From Anaerotignum neopropionicum (GTDB taxonomy: Bacteria; Bacillota; Clostridia; Lachnospirales; Anaerotignaceae): DNA of 64,000 nucleotides. Location of the stretch: NCBI RefSeq assembly GCF_001571775.1, contig NZ_LRVM01000001.1:310001-374000 (forward strand), written 5' to 3'. A program made the position numbers and the translations under genes. The notes beneath the pieces were generated by a model. It was not told the origin of the DNA, did not search any database, and saw nothing but the letters and a program-made list of their open reading frames with translations. Below are positions 1 to 7,662 of the stretch, piece after piece (positions within the stretch are counted from its first letter, which is position 1; the number at the start of each line of letters is the position of its first letter).

Positions 1-849
1 AAAACAACGGCGCTTTTCACTGCCTATACCAAACAGATGTCGGCGGTATTGGAGGAGATGCGCTGTAATCATCTGATCGCCTTGGGAATACTATTGGCAG
101 AGGAGGACGGGGATGAGCCCCCCCTGGTTTTTACAGATGCGCGGATTCATGGCGTAAACTGGCGTTATTCCCTGCAGGAAAATAAGGTTTTTGCCGGAGA
201 AGGAGAGCCAAACCGCCTTTTTGGAATAGAACGCTTATTGTCCCTGGCTAGGGCGGGGGAGGCTGTGGAAACGCCCCTTACGCCTGTCATGAAAAGCGGA
301 AAGCCGTGGGCATGCTTAACAATTTTTGTGGTGTGTGCGTTGCTCCTTGCAGTTACTATGTTTTCCGGAAACGGTGATGCCATAATACAGGTCTTTGGAA
401 TTAGCCGAGGGGGCGTTTTGAAGGGGGAATATTACCGTTTTTTCACTTCAATGTTTTTACACAGCGGCCTGCTTCATTTGGCTTCAAACGGCATTTTCTT
501 ATATTATTTTGGCGTTAAGGCGGAGTATATCTTTGGGAATTGGCGTTTTTTGGGTTTGTATTTGATTTCTGGTCTTTGTGGTGGAATTTGCAGCATACTG
601 TTTCACGATGTGTTAGCCATAGGGGCGTCGGGGGCCATTTATGGCGTGTTGGGGGCAATGCTGGTGCTGACGAAGAAAAACGGTCCTCGATACACGGGGA
701 TGAATTATGCCACTATGCTGCTTTTGGCCTTTACCTCCATAGGTTTTGGTTTTTTGGATATGGGCGTGGATAATTTTGCCCATATTGGTGGTTTTCTTAG
801 TGGAATTCTGGTATTCTTAATTTATCGCAGATATGATAGTAAAAAATAA
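1..849 (+). CDS. Rhomboid-family intramembrane serine protease (5' end outside window)
   Basis: The frame is open from base 1, so the gene probably begins upstream; the first in-window ATG is at 37. From there 270 residues are visible: a soluble N-terminal part of about 90 residues, then roughly six hydrophobic segments. The rhomboid signature is complete. HLASN supplies the oxyanion-side His and Asn, GASGAIYG carries the catalytic Ser (codon 628-630), and FAHIGG carries the catalytic His (codon 781-783). Rhomboids cleave transmembrane substrates within the lipid bilayer; the substrate cannot be inferred here. The soluble N-terminal extension resembles that of YqgP-type Firmicute rhomboids, which is a family-level comparison only. 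Confidence 0.9.
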   Translation, partial: KTTALFTAYTKQMSAVLEEMRCNHLIALGILLAEEDGDEPPLVFTDARIHGVNWRYSLQENKVFAGEGEPNRLFGIERLLSLARAGEAVETPLTPVMKSGKPWACLTIFVVCALLLAVTMFSGNGDAIIQVFGISRGGVLKGEYYRFFTSMFLHSGLLHLASNGIFLYYFGVKAEYIFGNWRFLGLYLISGLCGGICSILFHDVLAIGASGAIYGVLGAMLVLTKKNGPRYTGMNYATMLLLAFTSIGFGFLDMGVDNFAHIGGFLSGILVFLIYRRYDSKK

Positions 850-854
850 GGAGT

Positions 855-1056
855 TATCCCCATGATTTCTGTGGATAATGTGGAAGTTATCCACCTCGAA
901 ATTATACAACACAAGGTGCATAATACACGTTCCTTAAATTTCAATGAAATTTTAATGTGAAATTGTCGAAGTGAGAAATTTAACACAAGATATTGGGGTA
1001 TACATAAAAAGTTATCAACAGAAAACCTGTGGACAAGGTTGTTAAGTTGTGGATAA
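855..1056. promoter_or_regulatory. Cluster of DnaA boxes between the rhomboid and UDG genes
   Basis: Two perfect TTATCCACA boxes lie on the minus strand (870-878 and 1048-1056). Four one-mismatch boxes lie at 855-863 (+), 888-896 (+), 1012-1020 (+) and 1028-1036 (-). All fall within about 200 bp of an AT-rich intergenic stretch that separates two plus-strand genes. Such clusters bind or titrate DnaA, or regulate flanking genes. dnaA, dnaN and rpmH are absent from the window, so this is not evidently oriC. The last perfect box ends 28 bases before the UDG start codon. Confidence 0.6.
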
Positions 1057-1084
1057 CTTTGTTTATAAAAGGAAGGAACAAAAA

Positions 1085-1666
1085 ATGAATAGGCAAGAGG
1101 AATTGCAAAAAAAAATCATTAAAAAATTTGAAAGTGCCGTCCTTGGCCAGAAACGATTGGTTTTTGGGGAAGGGGCGCAGGCACCCCAATTAATGATGAT
1201 TGGTGAGGCTCCCGGAGGGGAAGAGGAAAAATTAGGCAGGCCCTTTGTTGGAAAGGCGGGCAAAAATCTTTCCTCTTTTTTGGAAGTTATCGGTTTAAGG
1301 CGTGAAGAAATTTATATTTCCAATGTTGTAAAATTGCGTCCTACCAAGGAAAGTCCCAAAACGGGGAAAGCGGTAAATCGACCGCCTTCGGGGGAAGAAA
1401 TCGCTTTTTTTCTTCCTTTTTTAATGGAGGAAATACAGATCATTTCTCCAAAAGTGATTGTTACCCTAGGAAATGTTCCCTTAAAGGCGGTGTGGGGAGA
1501 GAAAAGCATAACCATTGGCGATGTTCATGGACGGCCGTATCCCTTGACGGAGGAGCGGTTTCTTTTTCCCTTATATCATCCGGCGGCAGTGATCTATAAT
1601 CGGGCTTTGGCGGAAACCTATCAGGAGGATTTGCAGAGCTTGAAAAAATTTTTATATGAACAATAA
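1085..1666 (+). CDS. Family-4-type uracil-DNA glycosylase lacking all cysteines
   Basis: This 193-residue protein should excise uracil from DNA. It carries the family motifs GEAPGGEEEKLGRPFVGKAG (uracil pocket and catalytic loop), NVVKLRPTKES, and HPAAVIYN near the C terminus. The ATG at 1085 follows AAAGGAAGG; in-frame GTG/TTG codons upstream lie inside a DnaA box and lack a ribosome site. Family 4 enzymes normally hold a [4Fe-4S] cluster on four Cys. This protein has no Cys at all: the usual NVVKCRP is NVVKLRP and the next Cys site reads EEIAFFLPF. Fold and motifs are otherwise intact, so it is probably a cluster-less variant clade. It is followed by a flavodoxin gene with its own ribosome site. 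Confidence 0.85.
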   Translation: MNRQEELQKKIIKKFESAVLGQKRLVFGEGAQAPQLMMIGEAPGGEEEKLGRPFVGKAGKNLSSFLEVIGLRREEIYISNVVKLRPTKESPKTGKAVNRPPSGEEIAFFLPFLMEEIQIISPKVIVTLGNVPLKAVWGEKSITIGDVHGRPYPLTEERFLFPLYHPAAVIYNRALAETYQEDLQSLKKFLYEQ

Positions 1667-1682
1667 AAAGGAGGAGCTATCT

Positions 1683-2213
1683 ATGGCAAAAACAGCAGTG
1701 ATCTTTCGTTCCGAATACGGCAGTACAAAAAGGTATGCAACCTATATTGGGGAAAAGTTGCAGGCAGATATTTTTACGACGGAAGAGGCAAAGGATATAT
1801 CATCCTATGAAACCATTGTTTTTGGCGGAGGAATTTATGCCAGCGGATTGAATGGGAGTGATTGGCTGAAGAAAAACCAAGAGGCGCTGTTGCATAAAAA
1901 ATTGATTCTTTTTACCTGTGGAATTTCCGATCCTCAGGATGAAAAAAATGTGGAAAACATTCTAAATGGAGTGAAAAAATCCCTTGGGGAGGAATTGATG
2001 AGCCACGCAAAGATTTTCTTTTTTCGAGGGGCTATGGATTATAAGCGTCTGAAGCTTACCCATAAGGGCATGATGAAGGTATTATATGAAATGATAAAGC
2101 GGAAAAAGGAGCGTACTACAGAAGAAGAAGGCATACTGCAAACACAAAAAACGCCTATGGATTTTGTTGATGTTTCTCAAGGGGAAGCATTGATTTCATA
2201 TGTAAAGGAATGA
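1683..2213 (+). CDS. Flavodoxin-domain protein
   Basis: The 176-residue flavodoxin-like protein has the N-terminal FMN phosphate-binding loop SEYGSTKRYA and the strand-loop TIVFGGGIYASGL expected of the fold. It resembles the flavodoxin_5/HemG-like group rather than small electron-transfer flavodoxins, because of its length and basic C-terminal half (KRKKERTTEEE). Start ATG 1683 follows AAAAGGAGG. It lies directly downstream of the glycosylase and 4 bases upstream of the SDR gene, so the three genes are probably cotranscribed. The redox partner is unknown. Confidence 0.8.
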   Translation: MAKTAVIFRSEYGSTKRYATYIGEKLQADIFTTEEAKDISSYETIVFGGGIYASGLNGSDWLKKNQEALLHKKLILFTCGISDPQDEKNVENILNGVKKSLGEELMSHAKIFFFRGAMDYKRLKLTHKGMMKVLYEMIKRKKERTTEEEGILQTQKTPMDFVDVSQGEALISYVKE

Positions 2214-2217
2214 GGTT

Positions 2218-2928
2218 ATGGAGTTTGAAGGAAAAGTCGTCGTTATCACAGGCGGCGTTCATGGAATAGGGAAAGCCATTGCAGATGAGTTTTCCAAGGA
2301 AGGTGCTGAGGTTTGCATCATTGACCGTGAGGAAAATCCCTATTTTACAGGGGATATTGGGAATAGGGAAACCTTAGAGGCCTTCGCAAAAAAGGTTATC
2401 AATGACTACGGCAGGGTGGATTATTTAATCAATAACGCAATGTTTTCCATGGGAGGGCTGAACGCCTGCGGTTATGGTGCCTTTGACTATGCTTTGCGTG
2501 TTGGGGTTGTTGCCCCGTATTATTTAACCAAGCTGTTCAATTCTTATTTTGCCACGGAGGGTGGGGCGATTGTGAATATATCCTCCTCCAGAGATCGTAT
2601 GAGTCAGCCCAACACGGAAAGCTATACGGCGGCAAAGGGGGCAATTTCCTCGTTAACCCATGCCTTGGCCATAACGCTGGCAGGGCGGGTAAGGGTAAAT
2701 TCCGTTTCTCCCGGGTGGATTGATACGGCATATACCGTTTATGACGGTGCGGATGCAGAGCAACATCCCGTAAAGCGTGTGGGACACCCCATGGACATTG
2801 CAAATATGGTGCTGTTTTTATGCAGCCAAAAGGCGGGCTTTATTACGGGAGAAAATATTTGCATTGATGGCGGTATGACACGGCAGATGATTTATCATGA
2901 TGATAATGGTTGGTTTTTGGACGAATAG
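2218..2928 (+). CDS. Short-chain dehydrogenase/reductase (SDR)
   Basis: A 236-residue classical SDR. The cofactor motif TGGVHGIG is near residue 11, NNAM sits in the central strand, the catalytic Ser is in NISSS, and the YTAAK catalytic Tyr/Lys pair follows. The acidic residue after beta-2 (IIDRE) favours NAD(H). The substrate is not evident. Only four bases separate it from the flavodoxin gene, so it is likely the last gene of the operon. A terminator-like hairpin overlaps its stop codon. Confidence 0.88.
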   Translation: MEFEGKVVVITGGVHGIGKAIADEFSKEGAEVCIIDREENPYFTGDIGNRETLEAFAKKVINDYGRVDYLINNAMFSMGGLNACGYGAFDYALRVGVVAPYYLTKLFNSYFATEGGAIVNISSSRDRMSQPNTESYTAAKGAISSLTHALAITLAGRVRVNSVSPGWIDTAYTVYDGADAEQHPVKRVGHPMDIANMVLFLCSQKAGFITGENICIDGGMTRQMIYHDDNGWFLDE

Positions 2929-2968
2929 GGTGCCAAATAAAGTAGACACCCTTTGAAATAATTTTTTT
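2927..2968 (+). terminator. Intrinsic terminator after the SDR gene
   Basis: AGGGTG (2927-2932) pairs with CACCCT (2947-2952), followed by a T7 run at 2962-2968. It overlaps the SDR stop codon. Six base pairs make it modest. Confidence 0.5.
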
Positions 2969-3023
2969 AACGAAACAGTCTTAATGTCCAAATGGGTAAA
3001 AAGGCTGTTTTTTTTACTTTATT

Positions 3024-3382
3024 TTACCGGAGCAATTTATTTTGCCACTCCTCTTCTCGAAAGCCCACCAAAACAAAATCCTCCCCAACAAGCAAGGGCC
3101 GTTTTACCAGTAAGCCGTTCGTACCTAGCAGTTGCAGCTGTTCTTCCGCCGTCATTTGGGGCAGCTTGTCTTTTAAGCCCAGTTGCTTGTATAAAACACC
3201 GCTGGTGTTAAAAAAATTTTTTAGGGGCAAGTCACTCATTTCCCACCAAAATTCTAATTCCCATGAGGAAGGGTTTTCCTCCACCATATGACGTTCAAAA
3301 TATTTTACGTCGGCGGAATTCAGCCATTTTTTTGCCTTTTGGCTAGTGCTGCTTTTGGGTAGTGAAAAAAAATAAGATTCAT
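3024..3382 (-). pseudogene. Spx/ArsC-like protein gene, frameshifted at a T8 tract, redox Cys replaced by Ser
   Basis: On the minus strand an ideal ribosome site (rc of 3390-3397, AAAGGAGG) precedes ATG 3382. That frame reads MNLIFF and then shifts off at a run of eight T (3365-3372). The other frame continues LPKSSTSQKAKKWL and on to an 87-residue C-terminal part starting at 3287. Joined, it is an ArsC/Spx/MgsR-family thioredoxin-fold protein of about 119 residues. The family's CxxC (as in YPKCSTC) is SSTS here, so both redox cysteines are Ser. Adding one T or removing two would restore the frame. It may be phase-variable, decayed or a homopolymer sequencing error. A TATAAT lies just upstream of the ribosome site. 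Confidence 0.7.
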
Positions 3383-3555
3383 TCGAAAACCTCCTTTTTT
3401 ATATTATAATGGCTCCTTTTGGTAGGGGCAAGAATATAGGATTGCTTTTTCAAATAAACGGCTGTAAAATGAGAAAAAGTTTTACATACTTTATTTTTAT
3501 TAAAACAATTTGTTTCTTTTAAACTTAATGAATAGGCGGATGGGAGGAAGGTAAT

Positions 3556-4368
3556 ATGGATTTTGGTTTTATCGGCGCAGGCAACATGGTAAGCGCAATT
3601 GTAAAGGGAATGACACTGGGGACAGGAAGCTTTGAAGGAAAAAATATTTTTCTTACAAGTAAAAGTGTAGCCACGGCAAAAAAGTTGGCAGAGGAGTGCG
3701 GCGCAACTGCCTGCCAAACCTCTTTGGAGGTAATTGCCCATAGTGATGTGGTGATTCTTGGGGTAAAGCCTAATGTGCTTGCTGTTATTTTGCCGGAGCT
3801 GCAGCAGGCATTTGCAAAAAAAAATCCCCTTGTTGTATCTATTGCCGCAGGGAAAACATTAGAATATTTGAGTGAATATTTCCCAGAAAAAACTGCCATT
3901 GTAAGGGCGATGCCCAATATTAATGCAAAAATCGGCGCCTCCACAACAGGGCTTTGCTGCAATGAATATGTAAGTGGAGAGCAAAAGCAGTTGGTGAAGG
4001 ATATTTTTTCTACCATTGGGACCGTTACGGAAATTGATGAGAGTCAGTTTTCTATATTTAGTGTGATTGGCGGTGCATCTGTTGCGTTTGCTTACTTATA
4101 TATGGATGCTTTGGCCCATGCTGCCCTAAAGGCGGGAATGCCAAAAAAACAGGCCTTGCAAATTACGGCGGAAACCGTTTTGGGCAGTGCAAAAATGGTA
4201 TTGGAAGGTGGAGAAGCACCTTGGCCTTTGATTGACCAAGTTTGCTCCCCCGGCGGCACTACCATAGAAGGGGTGAGTGCTTTGCAGGCAGGCGGCTTTG
4301 AGGCAACGCTGGTGAAGGCTTTTGACGCCGTATTGGCGAAGGATAATGCCTTTGGCCAGAAGAAATAA
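3556..4368 (+). CDS. proC: Pyrroline-5-carboxylate reductase
   Basis: This 270-residue enzyme catalyses the last step of proline synthesis: reduction of 1-pyrroline-5-carboxylate to L-proline with NAD(P)H. The N-terminal Rossmann motif is GFIGAGNMVSAI. The C-terminal signature DQVCSPGGTTIEGVSALQ, which forms the substrate-binding dimer domain, is complete. Length is normal for ProC. ATG 3556 follows GGGAGGAAGG with good spacing. It is divergent from the Spx-like gene, and the roughly 170-bp AT-rich gap carries both promoters. No other proline genes lie nearby. Confidence 0.95.
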   Translation: MDFGFIGAGNMVSAIVKGMTLGTGSFEGKNIFLTSKSVATAKKLAEECGATACQTSLEVIAHSDVVILGVKPNVLAVILPELQQAFAKKNPLVVSIAAGKTLEYLSEYFPEKTAIVRAMPNINAKIGASTTGLCCNEYVSGEQKQLVKDIFSTIGTVTEIDESQFSIFSVIGGASVAFAYLYMDALAHAALKAGMPKKQALQITAETVLGSAKMVLEGGEAPWPLIDQVCSPGGTTIEGVSALQAGGFEATLVKAFDAVLAKDNAFGQKK

Positions 4369-4475
4369 GCAACAGAATAAAATAAAAAAATTTTAATTTT
4401 TTATGCGGACTATTTCTAATTTCTCTTTTTGAAACATAAAAATAAATACCAGAAAACTGAAAAAGGGGAAAAGAA

Positions 4476-5021
4476 ATGTATCCAAACAATATGCGTAATA
4501 ATAAGCAAAATGCAGCGCAAAATCCGGCACAGAATCCGGCACAGAATCGGGCACAGAATCGGGCACAGAATCAAGTACAAAATTCCGAGCAGAATGTTTA
4601 TAACACTATTGATTACGGACCTGAGCCTTTTGTTGTAAATATTGATATGGTAACAAAGCATAACCCCAATTACCGTGTTGTATTGTGGACAGGCGAATAT
4701 TTGCAGTTGACTTTGATGAGCATTCCTCCCGGCGGAGATATCGGCTTGGAAATTCATACGGATGAGGATCAGTTTATCCGTGTTGAAGATGGTATCGGCG
4801 TTATCCAAATGGGCAGCAGCAAGGATAAGTTGAACTATCAAAGAAATGTGGATGGACGCTTTGCTATTTTAGTTCCTGCGGGAACTTGGCATAACTTGAT
4901 TAATATGGGTAATAAGCCACTGAAGGTTTATTCCGTCTATGCCCCGGCCCATCATCCCAAAGGTGCGGTTCATTCTACAAAACAAGAAGCGGAAGAAGCG
5001 GAGAAGCATTATTACCAATGA
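4476..5021 (+). CDS. Cupin-domain protein with an AQN-repeat N terminus
   Basis: A 181-residue protein with a single cupin beta-barrel (residues about 50-155). Cupin motif 1 reads GDIGLEIHTDEDQFIRVEDG and motif 2 reads PAGTWHNLINMG; the metal-binding set is therefore reduced (H, D/Q and H rather than HxH, E, H). The N terminus holds seven four-residue repeats of the A-Q-N-P/R type, encoded by 12-bp DNA repeats. The C-terminal tail is charged and His-rich. Start 4476 follows AAGGGGA. Related Clostridia proteins are annotated only as cupins. The enzymatic role is unknown, and the repeats suggest a flexible tether. Confidence 0.85.
   Translation: MYPNNMRNNKQNAAQNPAQNPAQNRAQNRAQNQVQNSEQNVYNTIDYGPEPFVVNIDMVTKHNPNYRVVLWTGEYLQLTLMSIPPGGDIGLEIHTDEDQFIRVEDGIGVIQMGSSKDKLNYQRNVDGRFAILVPAGTWHNLINMGNKPLKVYSVYAPAHHPKGAVHSTKQEAEEAEKHYYQ
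4515..4598 (+). repeat. 12-bp in-frame tandem repeat inside the cupin gene
   Basis: Seven consecutive 12-bp units of the GCACAGAATCSG type encode A-Q-N-P or A-Q-N-R. The last two units are diverged. Because the unit is a multiple of three, copy-number slippage would change length without breaking the frame. Confidence 0.85.
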
Positions 5022-5085
5022 AAATATTTTTTTGATTTAAAATATGGGAGGATAGGAAAAGAAAAACGGATGATGTTTTTGAACG

Positions 5086-5126
5086 CAACAAAAGGGTGTC
5101 AATATATAGTTGACACCCTTTTGTTG
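5086..5126. terminator. Perfect 17-bp hairpin downstream of the cupin gene
   Basis: CAACAAAAGGGTGTCAA (5086-5102) pairs perfectly with 5110-5126 around a 7-nt loop. The right arm ends CCCTTTTGTTG on either strand, so it may work bidirectionally. The outer arm CAACAAAAGG recurs in the hairpin at 38351-38391. Confidence 0.6.
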
Positions 5127-5152
5127 TATATAAATGACTTTACTTTTCATTT

Positions 5153-5186
5153 AACGGATACTGTTTTTCAACGGTATCCGTTTTTT
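5153..5186 (+). terminator. Intrinsic terminator
   Basis: AACGGATACTGTT (5153-5165) pairs with AACGGTATCCGTT (5170-5182) with one T-G wobble and a 4-base loop, followed by a T tract to 5186. It is oriented to end plus-strand transcription from the cupin gene, before the convergent lipoprotein gene. Confidence 0.8.
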
Positions 5187-5250
5187 AAAATAAAATTTTG
5201 TTCGTAAACAGAAGTTTTTGCTTTTCGTTGAGGCTCATAGCATGGTATCA

Positions 5251-5901
5251 TTAAAAAAAACAGGAAAATAGGTCAAATTTCCATTTATCTCCCTCCATTA
5301 CCAGAATAAAGGTAAAGTCTTCCGTTGAATAGTCACTCATGTTTTCGGGCTCCGCAAAAAAGAGTTCCCCTTCGTAGCCTTCTTGCGTATTTGCATAATA
5401 TGCAGTGGCAGTAAATTTGATTTTATCTTCGCTGCGCTCTACAGAATGGAATACACACCCTGCATAAAAAATATTTGAGCCTCGTCCAGCATCCAGCATA
5501 TATAAAGCGCCATCTTCACCCTCTATAAACTGCGAATCCCCGGGAGCAAGTATTTTTCCGTTAATAAAATCTTGGCTAAAGTAATTTGATAGATAGGTTT
5601 TGAAGGAATCGTAAGAATTAAAATGATCCTCGTCTACTTTATAAAAAACATATCCATACTTTTCTATTGGTTGATTAAAGTCAGTGTGAAAATCGAAAAA
5701 AACAATTTTCAAATAGATGGCTTCCGCATCTTGATAAAGTTGTTTTAAATCATCTTCCAAAGGGGGCAAGCCATCCTCCGAGGTGTAGATGGTTTCGTCA
5801 TAAGGAGATGGTGAGTTTGGGGCGGAGTTGCTTGTGCAGGCTGAAAAAACAAGGGCGCAAAGCAACAGGCAAGACAGTATGATAATTACATATTTTCTCA
5901 T
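5251..5901 (-). CDS. Lipoprotein of unknown function (possibly IseA-like)
   Basis: A 216-residue predicted lipoprotein. It has a basic start, a hydrophobic segment, lipobox LVFSAC with the acylated Cys near residue 22, and then a Ser/Pro/Asn-rich spacer. ATG 5901 follows AAAGGAG at 8 bases; an in-frame codon at 5922 is upstream of that site. The mature domain alternates beta-rich stretches with a Y-x-S/YLSNYFSQDF region and ends WKFDLFSCFF. Its layout recalls the IseA (DL-endopeptidase inhibitor) fold, but this is only a layout resemblance. The gene is monocistronic, followed by about 325 bp of noncoding DNA on its 5' side. Confidence 0.75.
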   Translation of the reverse strand: MRKYVIIILSCLLLCALVFSACTSNSAPNSPSPYDETIYTSEDGLPPLEDDLKQLYQDAEAIYLKIVFFDFHTDFNQPIEKYGYVFYKVDEDHFNSYDSFKTYLSNYFSQDFINGKILAPGDSQFIEGEDGALYMLDAGRGSNIFYAGCVFHSVERSEDKIKFTATAYYANTQEGYEGELFFAEPENMSDYSTEDFTFILVMEGDKWKFDLFSCFF

Positions 5902-6244
5902 AAAAGGAACTCCTTTCAACATTCTTCATTCAATAATTATTATATCATAACTATTCGCATCTGTAAGTAAATGTAAATAATTGATAAAAACAATTAAGAA
6001 ATAAAAAATAATCAAAATTATGAGCAAAAAGCATTATAAGAAATGAAAAAAAAATTATGGATCCATGTATTTTATTATTTTACAAAAAAATGGGAGATTA
6101 TGTAATCATGAAGATTGCTTTTATTCTCGGCTTTTGGTAATGTATAAGATAGGAAAAAAATTAAAACGTCAAAAGTTGTAAGATGTAAAATAAACAGGTT
6201 GGTTTCAAATTTAATCCCCCGATATAATGAAAATTGGTGAAAAA
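5902..6244. other. AT-rich intergenic region with no gene
   Basis: About 340 bp of very AT-rich DNA between the divergent lipoprotein and GGDEF genes. It must hold both promoters. A TATAAT (6223-6228) on the plus strand overlaps the first possible ATG (6227) of the GGDEF gene, which favours the later start at 6245. Nothing else was recognised. Confidence 0.5.
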
Positions 6245-7369
6245 ATGATCTCGTTTTTATATTTACAAGTAAATATCGTTGGAATGATAATTATATTTAT
6301 CATTCTTGCAAATCAACAGAATATTGATGACGGTACAGGCAGACAAAAGGCGTTTATATATTTAATTTATTCTGTTTTTACCATTCAGTTTTTTGACTCT
6401 GTCATGTGGTTAATTGATGGAAAGCAATTTCTTTATGCCAAAACAATCAATTGGGCAGTATCTGGTTGCTGTTATTTTTTAAACTGTTTTGTTGCCTTTA
6501 TTTGGTTTATTTATATTTCCTTATTGTTTTATGATAAGAAAATAATAAATAAGAAATTTTGGGCAATCATAGGAATTCCCCTGCTGGTCAATATGGTGTT
6601 GGTTATCTTGAATTTTAAATATAAAATTTTCTTTTATATTGATGAAAACAATGTATATGCCAGAGGGCCATTCTTTTTTATTTCGTTTTTGCTGGCGCTA
6701 CCCTATTTTTTGATCCCATTTTATTATTGTTTTAAGATCTATCGAACTTCAGAGAGTATTCTTGAGAAAAAGGATTGCGCTATAATCATGAGAACCTATT
6801 TTTTACCTGTGATTGGTATTGTGTTTCAAATGTTTTTTTATGGACTTTCCTTAATATGGATTTGCGTAGTGCTGTCATTATTAATTATATTTATTAATTT
6901 TCAAAACAGAAGAATTTCAACAGATCCGTTGACACAGCTGAACAATCGTTATCAATTTGATATGTATTTGCAAAATATACGCCATGGAATCACCAAGGGT
7001 CAGCCTTATTCTATTTTGATTATTGATGTGGATAAATTTAAGGAGGTTAATGATACCTATGGCCATGTTTTTGGGGACAGGGTTTTGATTGAAACAGCTT
7101 TAATTTTGCGGCGGGCATGCCAGGGAACGGGCGCAATGATCGGTCGCTATGGTGGTGATGAGTTCTATATCATTTGCAAAGCAGGGGTAAAGAAGGAAAT
7201 CACCAAAGGAATTCACCAATTTGTGGAGGTGTTTAATGCCGCAGACAGCGTAGGGGTTGGCTTGTCCCTAAGTATTGGTTCGTCGGATTTTCTGGCGGAG
7301 GAGTCCTTTTCTAAGGAGTGCATTGTGGAACGGGCCGATAAAGAAATGTATAAAAATAAAATTAAATAG
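6245..7369 (+). CDS. Membrane diguanylate cyclase (7TM-like plus GGDEF)
   Basis: About seven hydrophobic segments fill residues 1-220 and a GGDEF domain fills the last 160. The active-site loop is RYGGDEF, so it is probably catalytically active in making c-di-GMP from two GTP. The metal-binding IDVDKFKEVNDTYGH strand is also intact. The inhibitory I-site (RxxD five residues before GGDEF) is absent: that position reads GTGA. No EAL or HD-GYP domain is fused. The start is uncertain. ATG 6227 has no ribosome site and overlaps a -10 box; ATG 6245 has only a weak GGTGA. The membrane part resembles no sensor family I can name. Confidence 0.88.
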   Translation: MISFLYLQVNIVGMIIIFIILANQQNIDDGTGRQKAFIYLIYSVFTIQFFDSVMWLIDGKQFLYAKTINWAVSGCCYFLNCFVAFIWFIYISLLFYDKKIINKKFWAIIGIPLLVNMVLVILNFKYKIFFYIDENNVYARGPFFFISFLLALPYFLIPFYYCFKIYRTSESILEKKDCAIIMRTYFLPVIGIVFQMFFYGLSLIWICVVLSLLIIFINFQNRRISTDPLTQLNNRYQFDMYLQNIRHGITKGQPYSILIIDVDKFKEVNDTYGHVFGDRVLIETALILRRACQGTGAMIGRYGGDEFYIICKAGVKKEITKGIHQFVEVFNAADSVGVGLSLSIGSSDFLAEESFSKECIVERADKEMYKNKIK

Positions 7370-7371
7370 CA

Positions 7372-7410
7372 GAGGGCGTCGTCGTTTTTTGAAAGATGCC
7401 TTCTTTTTTT
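7372..7410 (+). terminator. Intrinsic terminator after the GGDEF gene
   Basis: GAGGGCGTC (7372-7380) pairs with GATGCCTTC (7395-7403) with two G-T wobbles, followed by a T7 run. Confidence 0.75.
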
Positions 7411-7662
7411 GAAGCATCTAAAAAACTGTTTTTTTGAAAAAAAGCAATTATAGCAAAAAAAAATGCAAAAGGTTGAGAAGGGGAACTGGAAATGTTAAAC
7501 TAATCAAATAACAGTGGGGATTCCCCCAAAAGCTGGTGTAAAATAACCTTGAAATGGTTTGATGGGAAACTTTTTGGACGGAATAAAGAGAATACAGCAT
7601 TATACAGGCAAGTATATATTTTGTTGCTTTTGGTAAAGTGATAACACATTGGAGGGAAAACA

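Noticed and set aside
855-1056. Chromosomal origin oriC
   Set aside because: DnaA boxes are present but dnaA, dnaN and rpmH are absent and the flanking genes are codirectional. Kept only as a DnaA-box cluster.
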